64,000 bases of DNA from the NCBI GenBank assembly GCA_034509425.1, contig JAVTVJ010000545.1, positions 62,001-126,000 on the forward strand. The letters are read 5' to 3'. Positions 24,738 to 36,073 of this stretch are shown here, in pieces (the stretch's first letter is position 1; the number at the start of each line of letters is the position of its first letter). A model generated the notes under the pieces. That model made no database searches, was not told the origin of the DNA, and saw only the letters and a program-made list of their open reading frames with translations. The translations under genes were made by a program, and so were the position numbers. Source of the DNA: Eopsaltria australis. Lineage: Eukaryota; Chordata; Aves; Passeriformes; Petroicidae.

Positions 24738-26733
24738 CTGAAAAAGAGCAAAATACACTTCATTTGTACATTTCTTGAGACTAGAGACCATGAATTCTCT
24801 GAAGCCTGTCAGACTTAAGTAGGGGAATCAAACAACTATGCATATAATAAATATATGTACATCTAGGCAAGCATTACAGAAACTGCTATCACTGAAATTC
24901 AGTAGAAATTTTATAAAGATTCAATAAAGGCAAATTATTGCTATGATTAATTATGACCATTAACATTACTTGTTTGACCAGTAACATGCAGTAACAATCC
25001 AGTGTCAAGAGTACAAAACTGTACTAGAATGAAAACACACTTCTAGGTTTGTTTGTCACAATGGAAGGCTGCCTTCTACATTGGTTTTCTTTCATGTAGA
25101 TACTTTTTTAGATTATTTTTCCCTCTGCTCAAAATCTAATGGATTTAATTTAAGAGATTACTCCACAAAAAAAAAAAATACCCACAAGAGAAATGCAATA
25201 GTAGAACAGTGCTAGTCCACGTTATTTTAGGAAACATCAGGAGTTTTGCACTGCAAAAATATAGTTTTGAAGAATATCCAATAGCATTTGTTTGAACTGA
25301 TGTAGTTTATTGTGCACACATAGGACATGAGAATTGATACAACATATTTAAGAGGCATGAAAACATATTTTCTTAGGAGAAATAAGATGTATCAGTGTGG
25401 AGCATTGGAAGAATACTTAATTCATATGGAAATCATTCAATGGTGCACTTCAAAGAGCCTCTATTATCAGGGAGACACATTTTTCCTCCCTAAAAAGAAC
25501 CTAAAACAATTTAAGGTTTCAGGGCTGAGTAGCAGAGAAATGGCACAAATCACACATGCTGATCACACATTCATCCTCCACACTGGAGGCACTAAGAAAC
25601 CATAGCATTAAATAAAAGAGTTGGATAAACAATACAGAATACCGAATCCACTTCTGATTCACTGATTTATCTACCAGCCACCCTTGCTACTGGGTATTTT
25701 AGTTTCAACCCCTGAAGTTGTGTTCTGTTTAATATAATCCAGGTTTGCAGATGAACCCTTCTTATGTAATTCATCATAGTATGTGATTTAAGATGTGACC
25801 AGAAGGAGAGATTGTGCCAATTGTTATAAATATTTTTAAAAGATATTTATATATTCAGCTTTGCCATAGCAATTCTAGCGGCTGGTACTAAATCTTTGCC
25901 CTCTCAGCCCAAAGGGGAGAAATCTTCTCCAAGCTCTCCTACTCTTTAAGAGTCCTTTGATTTAAGCCCTCAAAATGCTCAAAACTGTTCTAAAGCCATT
26001 TTGTATGTACAAAAGGTTCCTTTAGCCAGTGACAGCAGCCTCTTAAATTTACTGCAGTACACAGAGGCAGTGCAACTTCTGCAATATTTCACAGTATAGA
26101 GCTCTATTTATCTGAGCCTTGTCAACTAAAAGCACTGAGATCATGAGGTTAGCAGGAAGAATTACCATTCCAAGTAGAAAAAATAGTTTTATTTAAAATA
26201 TACACCATCTGAGCATAAATACAGTTAAATTATTTCTTACTTCATATATTGAATTGACCAGAAACCATAGAGCCAACTATTCTTCAGCTAATGTTTCTTA
26301 ATGGATTTGTTCTTCAATTAATGCCAGAAATCAGTCTGCTACTTGTGCAGAAATGCTTGACTTTGAAAAATCAGTTTACAAAATGTATTTTTCGTATTTG
26401 AGACATGTTTGTTGAACAGATTAGAGTTTTAAATTCCCATTTGAAAACTACAACCATCAAATTACATTCGGTTTTTTCAGCTTCCTCTGTCCAAACACTT
26501 AATTTTTTGAGATGCAGTCAAAGCTATGCACACCCTTCAATAAACTGCCAGGGCAGTGTCCACACATTGTGGCAGCTTAAGGTCCTGATTAATGATAGTT
26601 TAAAACTATTAGTTTCCTACCAGAATTGAACACAGACAGTGATACCTGACTTAAAACTTTTCGCAGAATTAAGGACCTGATCAAAAGTTCCATTATTTAC
26701 CCAATCATTTCACAGATGAGTAAAGACACCTAC
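24738..26733. other. Putative intron between distal exons A and B
   Basis: About 2.0 kb bounded on the minus strand by a GTAGGT donor and a pyrimidine tract with CAG acceptor. It holds no other recognised feature. If exons A and B are not real, this is intergenic sequence. Confidence 0.35.
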
Positions 26734-26790
26734 CAAAGCATCAGAAGATTAGGGTTTTTGTTCTCTTGGCTGTCCAAGGAGGTGAGTTTC
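26734..26790 (-). other. Candidate alternative exon downstream of KHDRBS3 (exon A)
   Basis: This 57-base segment is preceded on the minus strand by a run of 16 T plus CTCTTGTCAG (strong acceptor) and followed by GTAGGTG (good donor). Joined to KHDRBS3 exon 31692-31634, whose end has one base of a split Gly codon, it reads NSPPWTAKRTKTLIF and then TGA at 26743-26741. The stop is 7 bases from the next junction, so it would not be expected to trigger nonsense-mediated decay. This would replace the canonical C-terminal tail with 15 different residues. In a second phase the exon is fully open and continues into exon B. No protein homology is claimed; support is splice-signal quality and position. 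Confidence 0.4.
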
Positions 26791-27700
26791 CTGACAAGAG
26801 AAAAAAAAAAAAAAAAGATATTTTACTAAATTTTGAAAAATTTCAAATAAAAGCCAAAGAAAACAATTTAAATCAAACTACAATTAACAGAAACAATGCT
26901 TAAAAAAAAGCTTTAGATAACACTTGCAATGTTTAAGTTACTAGAATTTATGGGAAAATAATCTATTACAAACTATTGGTTATGAGGTTTTACAGTTGTT
27001 TAATAGGGAATAGTTTGTCCAAATTTAACTAGCTAAGCTAAGGCTTTTTAGATGACTAACACAAATTAAACGTTTTAAAATGAGAATTTAGGTGTCCTCA
27101 CAAGTCTTTCCTACATTCTAAAATGAAACTTTCTAAGTTGTAGCCTCCCTGTTTTTATTGGTTATATTAAGATAACTTAAGTGAGATTAAAATCTTATTT
27201 GATTTATTTACCTTTGCAAATGAAGACCGTTTTAAGGGTTACACATCCTCTGCCTCTGACGAAAGCGACCTCAATTAGTCAAGTCAGAAAGTCTTTAAAA
27301 GCTTTGTGTTTATTGCTTCCAGCACGGAGCGAGGTGGTCATTAACGTACCAAAATTCTCATAAAAATTCCAAAGTTGCACTAGTGAAAAAATGCTCAACA
27401 AGGTGAAAACTAGTCACATCTTTTTCCAGAAAATTCATTAGCTATTTTAAACCATTTTTTTTTAACAAAAGTATTTTGATTTAATGTGGCACTCAAGCAG
27501 ATCCATACCATTTGGATATTTTAAACAGCATTTATATCTACTGTGAGTATATAGAGAGATACATTTAGGTTTAAACCATTTTGTTTTAAAAGAAGTTGCA
27601 CAATGTTTAATATGAGCCTTTTATGCTGATCACTGTTAAACATTTCTCCCTGTTTACTACTATTTATGAAGTTTTATTATAAGATAAAGCATAAAATTAA
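26791..27700. other. DNA between canonical poly(A) site and distal exon A
   Basis: AT-rich sequence immediately downstream of the canonical KHDRBS3 3' end. It starts next to exon A with the long T tract (minus strand) that forms exon A's polypyrimidine tract. A further AATAAA (minus) lies at 27678-27673 just outside this stretch's upper border region. No other feature is seen. Confidence 0.4.
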
Positions 27701-27712
27701 TCTCACACACAC
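27701..27712 (-). promoter_or_regulatory. KHDRBS3: GU-rich downstream element of KHDRBS3 poly(A) site
   Basis: On the minus strand GTGTGTGTGAGA lies about 18 bases after AATAAA. This is the expected spacing for a CstF-binding downstream element. Confidence 0.6.
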
Positions 27713-28233
27713 TGATTTTCTTTCAAAAGTTTATTTAGTATCAAGCAAGGGTAAAACTTTGCTTAACACTACAGAACATTTCAAGACTTGAGTTACAAAA
27801 TACCACATTATTCGCATTTGTAGTTTGCTTCCCTTTTTACGCATGTTTGCAAAGAGAAAATCTAGCAAATGGCTGAAAATAAAAGCTAAAAACTAAATTG
27901 TTGAAAACCTTTAAAATAAAAGGTTACGCTTATGTTAAAAAGAATGGACTAACGTATTTAGTAAACCTATTTTTTGTTTAACACTAGTTAATCAAAGGTT
28001 ATTTTTTTGATCACCTATTTTTTCAAACACAGTTTGGAAATAACAAAGTTCCTTGTTTTACATATCTTTCTGTCCAGGTTGTTCTTTCAACAAAATGTTT
28101 TAAGTTCAGTCCATCCATTCAGATTTTTTATGCACTTTGAGTTAATAAAAAGGGATTGTTCATAGAAAAAATTACTTTGAACAGTATACAGGACTGGTGG
28201 AGATTGGATATTTCACAACATCAGACAGTACAA
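27713..28233 (-). other. KHDRBS3: KHDRBS3 3' UTR (canonical)
   Basis: This sequence runs from the TGA stop codon (28236-28234) to the predicted cleavage region a few bases past AATAAA at 27735-27730, about 520 nt. It is AU-rich with long U/A blocks. No reading frame of note is present. The 3' end is inferred from the signal plus the GU-rich element, so exact cleavage is uncertain by several bases. A downstream AATAAA at 27678-27673 could be used as an alternative. Confidence 0.65.
27730..27735 (-). promoter_or_regulatory. KHDRBS3: KHDRBS3 canonical poly(A) signal AATAAA
   Basis: AATAAA on the minus strand, about 500 nt after the stop codon and correctly spaced from a GU-rich element at 27712-27701. 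Confidence 0.7.
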
Positions 28234-28325
28234 TCAGTATCTGGCATATGGCTGGTCTCTGTAGACTCCTTTTGTTGTCCTTGCAGAAGGTGTCTTGTGT
28301 CGTGAGTTGGTCCATTCTTCTTGCC
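28234..28325 (-). CDS. KHDRBS3: KHDRBS3 last coding exon (C-terminal tail)
   Basis: This exon completes a split Gly codon, then encodes [29 protein letters not shown] and TGA (29 residues after the Gly). The acceptor is strong (TTTTCTTTCCTTGTAG on the minus strand). In the Sam68/SLM family the matching C-terminal segment (pattern K-x-P-x-A-R-x-x-K-G-x-Y-R-x-x-P-Y) acts as the nuclear localisation signal and is a tyrosine-phosphorylation target. The sequence matches my recollection of mammalian SLM2 except for a few substitutions, including YARY where mammals have YGRY at the end. KHDRBS3 binds UAAA-type RNA motifs and controls alternative splicing, for example of neurexins, in neurons and testis. 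Confidence 0.95.
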
Positions 28326-31300
28326 CTACAAGGAAAGAAAATAAGGTCAGAGCCCTTCCAACATTCTCAGCTGCTGTACTTAATTTTTCTTATCTGTGAA
28401 TCAAATTGCCACATTCTGTTTACAGAAACCAAGGTGTACTAAGTGAAGTCTAACACTTGAAACAAGAAATCTGTGTACAGCACATCCATCTGAGCTATCC
28501 CACAGTGATTTCTCAGCACATAGGGGCAGGGAGTGTGACAGGCTAATGGCAAAAATATTTAGGGCTGTGGAAATTCAGCTGGACCTGCCTGTTGCAAATG
28601 CACAGAAACGTCAGCTCCTGTTGCAGACACACCAATAATTGCACTGGGATGAAATGAATGGAGGGTATGAATTATGGATAAGGAAATAAGCTGCCCTCAG
28701 AAATAGGTTTCTCTGCATCAGTACCAATTTAGGCCTAATTTAAACACGCAAACCAAACCTCAAGTATCACTACAAACACCTGTGGCTTTTAACATCCTAG
28801 GGCCAATATTCCATTTCCCTGGAGGTAAACAGACACCTTCTCTGAAATGCAAGAAATAGGAGGGTGGATTATTAAAAAAAAAATTATTAAAAGGACAAGG
28901 AACACTGGTTGTTTGAATTTTGGGTATAAAGTAAGTTTGTAAAAAAACTTGTGCTATATTTAATGATTCATAATCCTAGCACCTTTTAATGGTAACAAAT
29001 ATTTTAAAAAGTAGCAAAAATTATTATCTTAAATGATACTAAGACCAGGCAGTTACAAAAGGGAAAATACAGGATTAAATGCAGAATATAAAGAAACAGT
29101 ACTTAGGTACACTTTAATGATGCAAACAAATCAGAGTCCTATATCACATCTGCAAGAACAAAATAAAAAATGCAGCACCAAAAAAAAAAATCCCCCAAAG
29201 TAAAAACACCTTAAACAGTGTGTATGTTTCTACAGTTATTTTTGCAGAACTGCCCTGCCATAAACAGACAGGTGCCTCAGTGAACCCAATGCAATCCAGA
29301 AACTAAAGGTTGAATCCAAATGCATGGCAAAATAAAATGTAGACATCACTTTGTCTTTCTAGTACATTAAAAAAGAAAATGAACTCAAAGAACCCCTGCA
29401 CTTTGAATGCTAAGGTAACTTGCTCTGACATGAGATATCTGAAGTTAGATGACGAGGATCCCAAATGCCAAGGGTTCAGTTTCACAATCCCTTCGCAGAA
29501 GCCTCATCCTAACTACGTTTTAATAATGTAGGTGGTAGGTGGCTGCCTGCAGAGTCCAGGCTATAAATCATACCCAGGAGTTCAGGACATTTGCTTAGGA
29601 GGTAAAAGGAACAAGTTCAAATTCAGTGTAAGGCTGAAAGAATTAAACTTGCACCTCAGGCAATTTCCACGGGCAGCTGGTAACAACCTCTTGTGCTTCA
29701 TCACACAGAAAGCAAGACTTACATTAAAAAAAGAAAAATACCCTGGGTCCAACAGTACAGGCAGTTGACTGAGGGGTAGGAATTAAAAATATCCTGGCTT
29801 TAAACACTGCTGCAAGAACTGTTCAAATGTAAAGAGCAGCCTTGGTTACAGTTTAAGGGGAATACTTGCTCTTTTTCAAGCAGTTGATCAAATCAGAAGG
29901 GTAAAGAGTTATCTTACTGTTGTTCAGTTTTCATTGTGGTGCTGTTCAGGGCTCCAAATCCTAAAAACACTGATATTCTTCCTACATCCTCTGGATTATC
30001 ACCTGAGTTTCTCAGAGGAAAAGTTCAGATACCTCCAGGTAATCTGAATTTCCTCCTGCCAACACTAGACAATTACCTGCTTACTAGGGAGTTTTACTTA
30101 CTTTGAGGCACCTAATGTTCTTTACATAAAGTGAACATGGTTATTCATCTCTAACTCTACTTCTAAGGGGTATACTTAAGAAATAAAGTGTATAACTATT
30201 TATATGTGCAAAAACTATAGTGGCTGCAACCCATAATCATTCTTCAAGGTATTTATAGTCTTTCTCTCAACTTGAATAAATATATCACTTAATATTCTGA
30301 GTGGCTGTGCTTTGATAAATAGAAAACCAATTTTAAATGCAAAAGCAATGAAAAATCCATATTTTCAACCTTAAATACTGCAATCTATATCTCTCCCCAT
30401 CAGTCTATCTACATTACGCAGTTTCATACATTTTTTCCCCCATCAATTTTGCATTAATGAAATAGTCTTAGAAATATCAGATTTATAATGGCAAACAGTT
30501 TATTTTAATGCTGAAATAAAGATTTAAGCTATATATCTATCAACACCAACTGAACGTGCTGGGGGACAGAGGAATTTCAAGTGACCTCTTCTTTTGATGA
30601 ACTGACTTTCTCCTTAAGCAAAATAATTAGTTTAAGCAGACATGTTGGGCAAACTACTGCATTAGGTGCATTTATCACAACTGAGTTAAGGTCATTTTAG
30701 TTTCAAGCAGGAAGCACTTCCACATGGAGTTAAAGAAACAGACCTTAGAAAATTTCAAGTAGAGTTCTAAAGTCATTGAAGCACTCATTACTCAGAATCA
30801 CAACTTCTACACAGGTTATTAACAATCCTCAAATGTTTGAGATTTGAGAGACCTAGATGGTATTTCTCTGATCTCTAGCCAGAGATTTAACATTTATCCC
30901 TAAAGCAAAGGTGCCTTTTAATATGCTTTATGCTTCTAACCAGTAACAGATTTCTTTAATTAAACCTGTCACTACCACACTTCTATATTAAAATAAAAAA
31001 GTGGTCTTTACCACTGGCATATGCTTTTTGCTTCATTAGGCATTGTTTTGTCTCTGTACAGAGTAACCCACTGCCCTCATGTCTATTAGCTACCTAAAGT
31101 ACTTCCCTAACCTTTACATAATGACTCCCTGCTTGATTTCCCAACACTGGGAAATCACTGCATGAAAATGAACTAATACAAAAGGACCATACAAGGCTAA
31201 AACACACTCAAATTAGGCCCTAATTCAGCTGGGAGCTTCAGCAGATTCCTACCTTGTACCAAGTCTCAATGCAAGCTGTGCCACACCAGAAGCATTTGCT

Positions 31301-31633
31301 TTTGGCAGCCAAAAGTTCCTGGAGAAAGGTCCTCCACCCCCATTTTTTTTTCTTAAATCTCATTGAATGTGACATGAAAAGGCCGCGTGCATCATGATTT
31401 AAGTTGTATTTTCTCTACTTCTTTGGTTTTAGTTTCCCATGACTGCGTTAGCTAACAGACCACAGAGGGCATTTTTCTCAATAAGCGCACGAGGAGCTCT
31501 GTGACAGCTCAGGAATCCCTGAGCAGCCATTACCTGCTGCAGGACTGAGCCTTGCCTCACAGAAATCATCCTTTCATTACATTTTTTTCCAAGAGTCTGC
31601 TGCTGCAGCCACTGAGCTGATGAAGCCACTCAC
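28326..31633 (-). other. KHDRBS3: KHDRBS3 last intron (3.3 kb)
   Basis: GT donor (GTGAGTGG just below 31634) and TAG acceptor at 28328-28326 on the minus strand. No repeat of a recognised family and no other gene is seen inside. Any transcript using exons A and B would splice across this intron and the last coding exon. Confidence 0.85.
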
Positions 31634-31692
31634 CATAGGAGTCGTAGGTGTCTTCACTCAGTCCGTGGCCATAGTCGTAGTAATCTGCTCCA
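31634..31692 (-). CDS. KHDRBS3: KHDRBS3 penultimate coding exon (Tyr-rich)
   Basis: This 59-nt exon has acceptor CCCTGCAG and donor GTGAGT. It completes a split Ser codon and encodes GADYYDYGHGLSED, then TYDSYG, whose last Gly codon is split with the next exon. It is part of the tyrosine-rich region that in Sam68-family proteins is phosphorylated by Src/BRK-type kinases and modulates RNA binding and localisation. The peptide is nearly identical to mammalian SLM2 (GLSED here, GLSEE as I recall it in human). The length is not a multiple of three, so skipping this exon shifts the frame. Confidence 0.95.
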
Positions 31693-32595
31693 CTGCAGGG
31701 CACGAGGGGCATGGAGAGGACAAAAAAGAAAACATGAGAAGAAATACTTGTTACACATTCTACCTCTGAAAAGAAAGCTTGAAGGATATAGGGCATGCCC
31801 TAAGAAAGGTAAGTATCCATGTGATGGTGACAACTGAGGTCCTGCTTGTTTATTAATTAGAAACTGCATTTAATTTTATTTAGGATTTCTTTTTTATCAC
31901 TCAGTTACTCATCCACATTGTAAATGTAGATGTGGGAATTTTTCATTTAAAATTATATTTGGGAAGGTTAAAGAGCTTTTAAGTGTTAATGAAAAACTGG
32001 AGATGTAGGTACTGAGCCAATTCATTTGTCTTATAAACTCCTTTTCATCACCTACTGCTACCTAGTGTTTTGTCTTTGTATCTTCAAATTCATTGATAAG
32101 AATAAAATAAAGGGCAAACTCTTTGCTGACTGGAGGTTTATACAGCTGCTGTGTGTGTACAAGTTCCAATGTCTTCCAAACAAGACATAAGAACACAGAT
32201 ACTAACTCTATCATTTTAACAGGAAGATAAGAAATGACAATAGGAGCTATGTTAAAAGCTGAAATCCATAGCACTTAGGATTCAAAAGTCTCTATGAATC
32301 CCATAACCATGGCCTAACACAGTCCTCCATTTCATAATGATATTTATATTTGTATTAAGACCCCTGAATGGAATCTGAAGAACAATCCTTATTACACATA
32401 ATTCCATTATGCTTTTGTATTTCCTGCAAGTTTAGCTCTGTGTAGTTTTTAACACGGTTTGTAGGATGTGAAAAGCAAGTGCCTAAATAGGTTTTTCCTT
32501 TTCTTTCTAACCACAGCCAGACTCAAGACTGACAATATTTGGAAAATACTCCACTAACTGATGCTACCAGACCAGTAGACTCTTAAACTTTTTAC

Positions 32596-32640
32596 TTCCC
32601 TTAATGGATTTATTCTGCAAGGAAAGGCCTTTTCATAGAA
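32596..32640 (+). repeat. Direct repeat copy 1 (45 bp, unclassified)
   Basis: This 45-base stretch (beginning TTCCCTTAATGGATTTATTC) is identical to 34139-34183. The upstream 20 or so bases are also similar. It belongs to no repeat family I recognise. Confidence 0.85.
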
Positions 32641-34138
32641 ACACCTCCTGAGTGAGAAGGAAATCACTAATATATGATCACTAGCAAGTAATTACTGATA
32701 TTGACAAAATGTTCCTAACATTAGATTGATTGCTAACAAAATAAACACCAGAGAGAAAATAAACAATTTATAGCCTTAACACGAATTAGCAGGTAAAGCA
32801 TTTGTATAAAGCAAACAACACATCACAATTACTTCCAAACTGACAAAAGACTTTGTTGTGCTTGAGTTGTATTTTAGTTTGTTGCTTCTTTTTTCTTAAA
32901 CAAAAAATTTTTTAACCCTACAAAATAACCAGGCCAGAAAAAAATACAGTTTTAGTGTGTGCAAATGCATATGTAGTCTGGATGAGTGTTTTTTATTGCT
33001 AGTATAATGCTGTCTGAACAAAAACTTACTCAGACTGCACTTTGAAGACACACAAAGAATTATCTCTACAAAACCTTTTCTCTTTGGTTTCTCAGGTGAT
33101 AAGGACCCTAGAATAAGGGTAAAGTTTGAATAAGAAATATTTTTTCCCTGCAGCAGCCAGTAATAAGAGTCTTTATTCTGACAATGAACTGAAAACTGAC
33201 ATTCACTCTCCTTCCACACAGCACTTATTTGTTTTAAGACTGTCATTGAGTTTAGAAGCCTAAAGCAGCTGAGCCCCATCCCTGTATCTGCCCATCCTGC
33301 CAAAATGACTTTGTGGGGTCTCATTTCATAGATCTAATATTTCTGTTAAACAAAAAAAGATTCATTTTACAGCAGATAAACTGCAAAACAAACATCAGAA
33401 AGGAAGGAACCTTTCACTTACACTAGAAGTGCATCACAACTCACCTTTATTAACAGACAAACCCCTCAGAATTAATAATCTGTCTGAAAAGTACAAGGTA
33501 TAATGGGAAGTAAACTTGCCCAGTGCAATTCAGTACTCCCTGCTCTGCTTCGTTCATGTCCTATGAACAATGCCAACCTTCTCCGGCCAACTCTGTGTTA
33601 AACAAACCCAAAGCTCCAGATGAGAAAACCTCAAAACCCAAAGAAAAGGGCACATACAGATGGTTGTAAGGAGTTCTGGGTGAAAAAAAAAAAAGCCCAA
33701 ACAATTAAAAGATAATTTGGTTTCATTTGTTAGAGTCTGAATATTCCATGGTGTTCACAACTAAGACTGATGCTAACAGGATTTTTTGAGTTTTTTTAGA
33801 ATTACAGAAAAATCTAGTACTGTATCTGAACTTACAGCTTATAGAATTGTATTTTGTTTCAAAGCAATTGCCTGCAAAAAACAAACTTATTCAAAGCAGC
33901 CTCAAGCAAACCCAAACTTCTAAATTGTATGTTTTAACTCATTAACTGAGATAAACTGGGATAGTTGAGGTCATTTCTGCTACGAATATTTAAGTAACTA
34001 CATCAAATAATTCTTCCTCTGGACAGAAGATATAATATGATATAAACTTTTGCTTTAAAATCTAAATTTACATTTAGACTCTTTTATATATATTCTCTGA
34101 CATCTTAGCAGTCTGACTGAAGACTATTAAACTTTTAT

Positions 34139-34183
34139 TTCCCTTAATGGATTTATTCTGCAAGGAAAGGCCTTTTCATAGAA
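34139..34183 (+). repeat. Direct repeat copy 2 (45 bp), abutting a CR1 end
   Basis: Identical to 32596-32640, with a start-to-start offset of 1543 bases. Its last bases (TTTTCATAGAA) run into the antisense CR1 terminus that starts here, so part of the match may be shared CR1-end sequence, but most of the 45 bases are not CR1. Confidence 0.85.
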
Positions 34184-34277
34184 TCACAGAAAGGCTTGGG
34201 TTAAAAGGGACTTTAAACATCACCTAATTCCATGGGCAGGGACACCTTCCACTAGACCAGGTAGCTCCAGTTGCTCC
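34174..34277 (-). repeat. CR1 LINE 3' terminal fragment
   Basis: The antisense CR1 3' terminus 'catagaatcacagaaaggct' is followed by 'tgggttaaaagggacttta', then 'catgggcagggacacc' and 'ccactagaccaggtagctcc'. About 100 bases are retained. Confidence 0.9.
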
Positions 34278-35409
34278 TCTTCCTTTCATTTTGTCTTACA
34301 GAAAGGAAAAAAAACTCCACAAACCCAGTTCATTTCCTTCGTCATCTCATGTGATTCCCTCCTTTCACAAGAAAAGGAGAAAACATGACATGGATTCTTT
34401 CCTTTTTAACCCAGTAAGACTAAAAAATTGACTCTGCTTGGAGTTCTTTTGTTTTCAGATGTGAATTGTCTTCATGAAACCACTTTATTTTTCCTCATTT
34501 CCTATGCACCTACATTTTTAGATAAATAATTGGATTACATGCTGAGTTTTCAAGCATCTTCCTAACCATCAAGTAAACGGTAAAAGTACAATTAACACTG
34601 GAGTATCAACTGTGATTCAGACCTTTTGTACACACAGACCTTTTGCTTATATCCCCTCTTTTTAACTTCTTTTGCATTCCCATTCCAGCATAATGGCTTT
34701 GGGCTGACAAGAGAGAAGACAGATGACAAAGAAAAATTGCTTTGATTCTCCATGTCAGCATAAAAACTTGAAACCACTTAATGCTATGGAAGGATTAGAA
34801 AACAACAATAAATTTAAGTACGTTGTTTCTAATTGCTGAGGGCTGGGCAGTAATCCTACAATGTTCAGAGGAAGTGTGAAATGAGGCTTAAATAGTGTAA
34901 GTAAGGCCAGGAGAAGAGCCTGTTTTCTGTGTTAAGAGAAAAAGCTTCAGACAGAAAGAAGCAAGCTCAGATTTTAGCACAGCAGCACTGATGAAGTGGA
35001 AATGTTTCTCTAAGGCTTCATTTAGTAAACTAGAGGACTGGGAAGCTTCCTGCCATTTTTCTAGAATTACTATGAGAAGTATCTTAAAATACTTTAATTT
35101 AGATGTATTCAACATAAGCCTTCAAAGGCCCTATAAAAAATGACCTCAATTTCTCAGGCTTTTCTGCTAAGCTGATTTGTTTCTGAAAATATCTTGATGA
35201 ACCATGATAGAACAAATGCTTATAAAAAACAAACAGGAGTAACTTCTCTCTCTTCTCTCTCACCATCATCTCGACATGATGGTGAAGTCTTAAGGAACTT
35301 TACCTTTTATACTTTATTAACTATTAGGTTATTCTGCCTAGAGATACTGGAATACTCTCTTGGGACAGATATCAAGAGAATGGTAATTTCACCCCAACTC
35401 CCATGGGTC

Positions 35410-35876
35410 CCTCACTACAAGACAAACATGGAGCTGCTGGGGAAGGACAGCAGAGCTGGGAAGGGTCTGGAAAGTCAGTCCCATGAGGAGCAGCTGAGGG
35501 AGCTGGGGGTGTTTACCTATAACCCTGGAGAAAAGGAGGCTCAGGGGAGACCTTATTGCTCCCTACAGTGCCCTGAAAGAAGATTGTTGCCTGGGGAGTC
35601 AGTCTCTTCTCCCAGGCAACTAGAGACAGGATGAGAGGAAATGGCCTCAAGATGTACCAGGGGAGATTCAGGTTGGACATTACGAAGAATTTCTCCACTG
35701 AAATAGTGGTCAGGCATTTGAATGAACTGCTGAGGGAGGTGATGGAGCCACCATCCCTGGAAGTGTTCAAGAAATATCTGGGTGTGGCACTGAGTGCTGT
35801 GGTTGACACGGTGGTTTGGTCAAAGGTAAGACTTGTCTTGGGAGGTCTTTTCTAACCTTAATGATTCTGTGATTCC
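35410..35876 (+). repeat. CR1 LINE 3' region (longest copy in the window)
   Basis: Sense-oriented CR1 of about 470 bases. It contains 'gaggagcagctgagggagct', 'ggagaaaaggaggctcagg', 'cttctcccaggcaacta', 'ttcaggttggacattacgaa', 'catccctggaagtgttcaag' and the terminal 'atgattctgtgattcc'. It covers the end of the reverse transcriptase ORF/3' UTR region and is 5'-truncated. The overlapping reading frames (for example 35194-35634) derive partly from it and are not genes. Confidence 0.95.
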
Positions 35877-36024
35877 ATACCAGAAGTGCTCAATAGGCTA
35901 TTTTTGGGACAATCCTAAAACAGGCAGATCAACCACACAGTCCAAGTATACTTCCAAAAATGCACAAAGGTAGTAAAAATACATTGCACTTAATTCATGT
36001 GATTGCCACAGCTCTTTATATTTT

Positions 36025-36073
36025 ATATAAATGGCCATCTTTTAGATATTTGATATAAATGGCCATCTTTTAG
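36025..36073 (+). repeat. Short tandem duplication (two 21-base copies)
   Basis: The 21-base sequence at 36025-36045 (starting TATAAATGGCCATCTT) is repeated exactly at 36053-36073, with a start-to-start spacing of 28 bases. Confidence 0.85.

Noticed and set aside
32896..33324. 142-codon minus-strand reading frame inside a KHDRBS3 intron
   Set aside because: No recognisable domain or convincing exon borders; likely chance.
35194..35634. 146-codon plus-strand reading frame
   Set aside because: Its second half lies inside a CR1 LINE 3' region and its first half is arbitrary intron sequence; the strand is opposite to KHDRBS3.
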